This document shows positions 62,757 through 64,000 of a stretch of 64,000 bases of DNA, piece by piece. This DNA comes from Cohnella sp. WQ 127256 (GTDB lineage Bacteria; Bacillota; Bacilli; Paenibacillales; Paenibacillaceae), in the NCBI RefSeq assembly GCF_024519285.1, contig NZ_JAMZCY010000012.1:33518-97517 (forward strand), written 5' to 3'. The first letter of the stretch is position 1. Each line of letters opens with the position of its first letter. The translations under genes were made by a program, and so were the position numbers. Under the pieces are notes generated by a model that had not been told where the DNA came from, ran no database searches, and worked only from the letters and a program-made list of their open reading frames with translations.

Positions 62757-63569
62757 TTATAGTTTTCTTGCCTTAATCACAAAAGTTACAGGAAGTATCT
62801 TTGCTCTCAGTGCCATATCGCTGTTATCATCCCGTGATTGCATAATCTCATCGTCAGTTTGCTCAATCATTTGCTCAATTAAAAATCCCGTTTTCGAAAG
62901 CGCGTTCACATAGGTTGATAGCTTACGGTCCGCTAACAATAGCTCACCTTCATCAACAGCTACCGGATACCAATCTTCATCGAAATAACTCTTTTTAAAA
63001 ACAAACCTATCATTGTCTTCAGCAACACATCTGTGTATTGGGTGAGACCAACTGAAAATAAATACACCGTCTTTCTTAAGGTAAGAAGCGATCCGGCAAA
63101 AGGTACCCTCAAGATCGGTGGTCCATCCTATGGCATAAATCGAATAAACATAGTCAAAATAATCCGTCGGGATGCCGCATTCTTCTTCCATGGGAGAACA
63201 GATCAATCTTGCCGAAAGACCACATGACTTCAAATGCTGCGCTGCCTTTTCGATTTGTCTTTCCGATATATCCACAGCCCATAGTTCAGATGCGTTGCGT
63301 TCCCCTTGATATTGTAAGGATTGACCGTTGCCACAGCCGATCTCCAGCAGTTTTTTCCTTGAGATATCGCCAAAAAGCTGGCATTTTTCTTCTGAGACAA
63401 ACATTCCATAATACGGAAGAACGATTGGTCTTAAGAAGTCATTTCCTTTTGTATCCCAATAGAAGCTGTTAGTCTTATGAACAACATTCTTATCCATGTC
63501 TGCCGAGATGGCGACGCCATCTTCACCAGCGCCTATTATGATTGTTCTATTTACAGACTTCTTGTCCAT
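62757..63569 (-). CDS. Class I SAM-dependent methyltransferase in a cassette
   Basis: The 270-residue enzyme has motif I LLEIGCGNGQSLQY, the acidic residue after strand 2 (WAVDISERQIEKA), motif for strand 4 (FDYVYSIYAIGW) and GVFIFSWSHPIHR. The methyl acceptor is unknown. It is the largest cassette gene seen; ends GGCATTGACATCCGATAAC and GCATTGATTTCCGATAAT match across it. About 80 bases of leader. Confidence 0.87.
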   Translation of the reverse strand: MDKKSVNRTIIIGAGEDGVAISADMDKNVVHKTNSFYWDTKGNDFLRPIVLPYYGMFVSEEKCQLFGDISRKKLLEIGCGNGQSLQYQGERNASELWAVDISERQIEKAAQHLKSCGLSARLICSPMEEECGIPTDYFDYVYSIYAIGWTTDLEGTFCRIASYLKKDGVFIFSWSHPIHRCVAEDNDRFVFKKSYFDEDWYPVAVDEGELLLADRKLSTYVNALSKTGFLIEQMIEQTDDEIMQSRDDNSDMALRAKILPVTFVIKARKL

Positions 63570-63651
63570 GAAGACACCTCCTCCAGATATGTATTTGTAG
63601 TTTCAAAACAATCCAACATACAATATAGTTTTAATTCAGATTTGCATTGAT

Positions 63652-63820
63652 TTCCGATAATGTTCTTGTATTCACGACGTCCAACTCCCTTAAGCCCGAA
63701 GGGCGGCCGCGATGCGGTTAGGGAGTTGGATGTGTCCGGCTGAGTAATCCCACGGCACTTCTACGTCGGTCCGGACCGAGGGGCGAATGCCCCGAAGCGT
63801 GAATATGGTGTTATAAGATG
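63652..63820 (-). repeat. attC-like site v (class A)
   Basis: Low arm TTCCGATAAT, high arm GTTATAAGATG, L-box GTATTCACGACG/GCGTGAATATGG, hairpin 1 CCAACTCCCTTAA/TTAGGGAGTTGG with inner GCCCGAAGGGC and CCGCGATGCGG, stem GTCCGGC/GTCCGGAC, hairpin 3 GGGGC.GCCCC. Confidence 0.88.
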
Positions 63821-63856
63821 TTGGCGCCTTCTCCGAATTCTCAAATCAAAATTATT

Positions 63857-64000
63857 TCACTTAAAACTATTCTTAATTGGCGGGGTAAAAACCCAATCTA
63901 TTAATCTAATATTATATTCGTTAAGTAATTGATCTGCCCTAATAATTCCACTATGAGTGATATTGCCCTTCTTCTCAATGAACGCAGCATTGGGAAATAT
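63857..64000 (-). CDS. C-terminal end of a cassette gene running off the window
   Basis: Forty-seven codons are open from the right edge to a stop: IFPNAAFIEKKGNITHSGII, then RADQLLNEYNIRLIDWVFTP and PIKNSFK. The stop is about 37 bases from the high arm of site v, the usual spacing. This shows the array continues beyond base 64000. No family recognised. Confidence 0.6.
   Translation of the reverse strand: MFPNAAFIEKKGNITHSGIIRADQLLNEYNIRLIDWVFTPPIKNSFK

Noticed and set aside
47268..63820. CRISPR array or simple interspersed repeats
   Set aside because: Repeats are mostly 140-200 bases, variable and structured, and the spacers are whole genes of 300-900 bases. No cas genes are present.
47268..63820. 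MITE or REP-type elements inserted between genes
   Set aside because: The flanks of individual repeats are not direct duplications. The matching words are inverted and lie across each gene, which fits cassettes, not target-site duplications.

Overview
The window looks like a chromosomal stretch from a Gram-positive, moderately AT-rich Paenibacillus-like bacterium. This is inferred from strong AGGAGG-type ribosome binding sites, a YesM/YesN two-component pair beside a carbohydrate ABC transporter and a GH125 mannosidase, an alkA/adaA/adaB cluster, and a Btr/Feu-like siderophore locus. No rRNA, tRNA or CRISPR array was seen.

Region 1 (1-26.4 kb) is mostly ordinary chromosome. It holds an ECF sigma factor, an MDR oxidoreductase, an IS1595 remnant, a DJ-1/PfpI protein and a truncated SARP-type regulator next to a HEAT-repeat protein. 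Next comes a glycan-use locus: GH125 alpha-mannosidase, two permeases, a binding lipoprotein, a YesN-type regulator and a YesM-type kinase, with a divergent 1043-residue glycosidase. It is followed by a PlsY-like acyltransferase with a GT2 glycosyltransferase, the alkylation-repair genes alkA, adaA and adaB, and an FAH/SDR/IclR catabolic unit.

Region 2 (26.6-40.8 kb) is a long run of small, unrelated accessory genes, all on the minus strand: lipoproteins, a CPT-like kinase, PaiB, NUDIX, phosphatases, GNAT, HAD, VOC, DUF4177, DinB, GrpB and a carbamoyltransferase-like protein. Two degenerate half-sites of the repeat described below (about 29.55 and 40.77 kb) and an IS110 fragment (36.5 kb) suggest it is an old, eroded extension of region 4.

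Region 3 (41.0-45.8 kb) is an iron-siderophore uptake operon (two permeases and a binding lipoprotein) behind a Fur-box-like site. The upstream regulator is an AraC-type protein fused to a periplasmic-binding domain. No ATPase gene is present.

Region 4 (46-64 kb, running off the right edge) is the main discovery candidate: an integron-like gene-cassette array in a Gram-positive background. About 17 complete and several broken structured repeats (usually 140-200 bp) alternate with single small genes, nearly all on the minus strand. Each repeat has an outer AAC...GTT pair, an inner ATTCACG...CGTGAAT pair and branched inner hairpins. The short words at the two ends of a cassette are reverse complements of each other across the gene rather than across the repeat, as expected if each cassette excises as a circle that restores a symmetric recombination site. 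The genes start only some 15-80 nt inside the cassette and have little room for promoters. In this text 'low arm' is the low-coordinate end of a site (...ATAAC) and 'high arm' is the high-coordinate end (GTTAT...). A minus-strand cassette lies between the high arm of the site on its left and the low arm of the site on its right. No integrase is in the window. Polarity and decay of the sites predict that it lies beyond base 64000.

An IS110-family element sits exactly at the recombination point of one site. Its upstream noncoding region contains words matching both sides of that point, in the arrangement expected of a bridge-RNA target loop. A second copy of this noncoding segment, without a transposase, lies inside another site.
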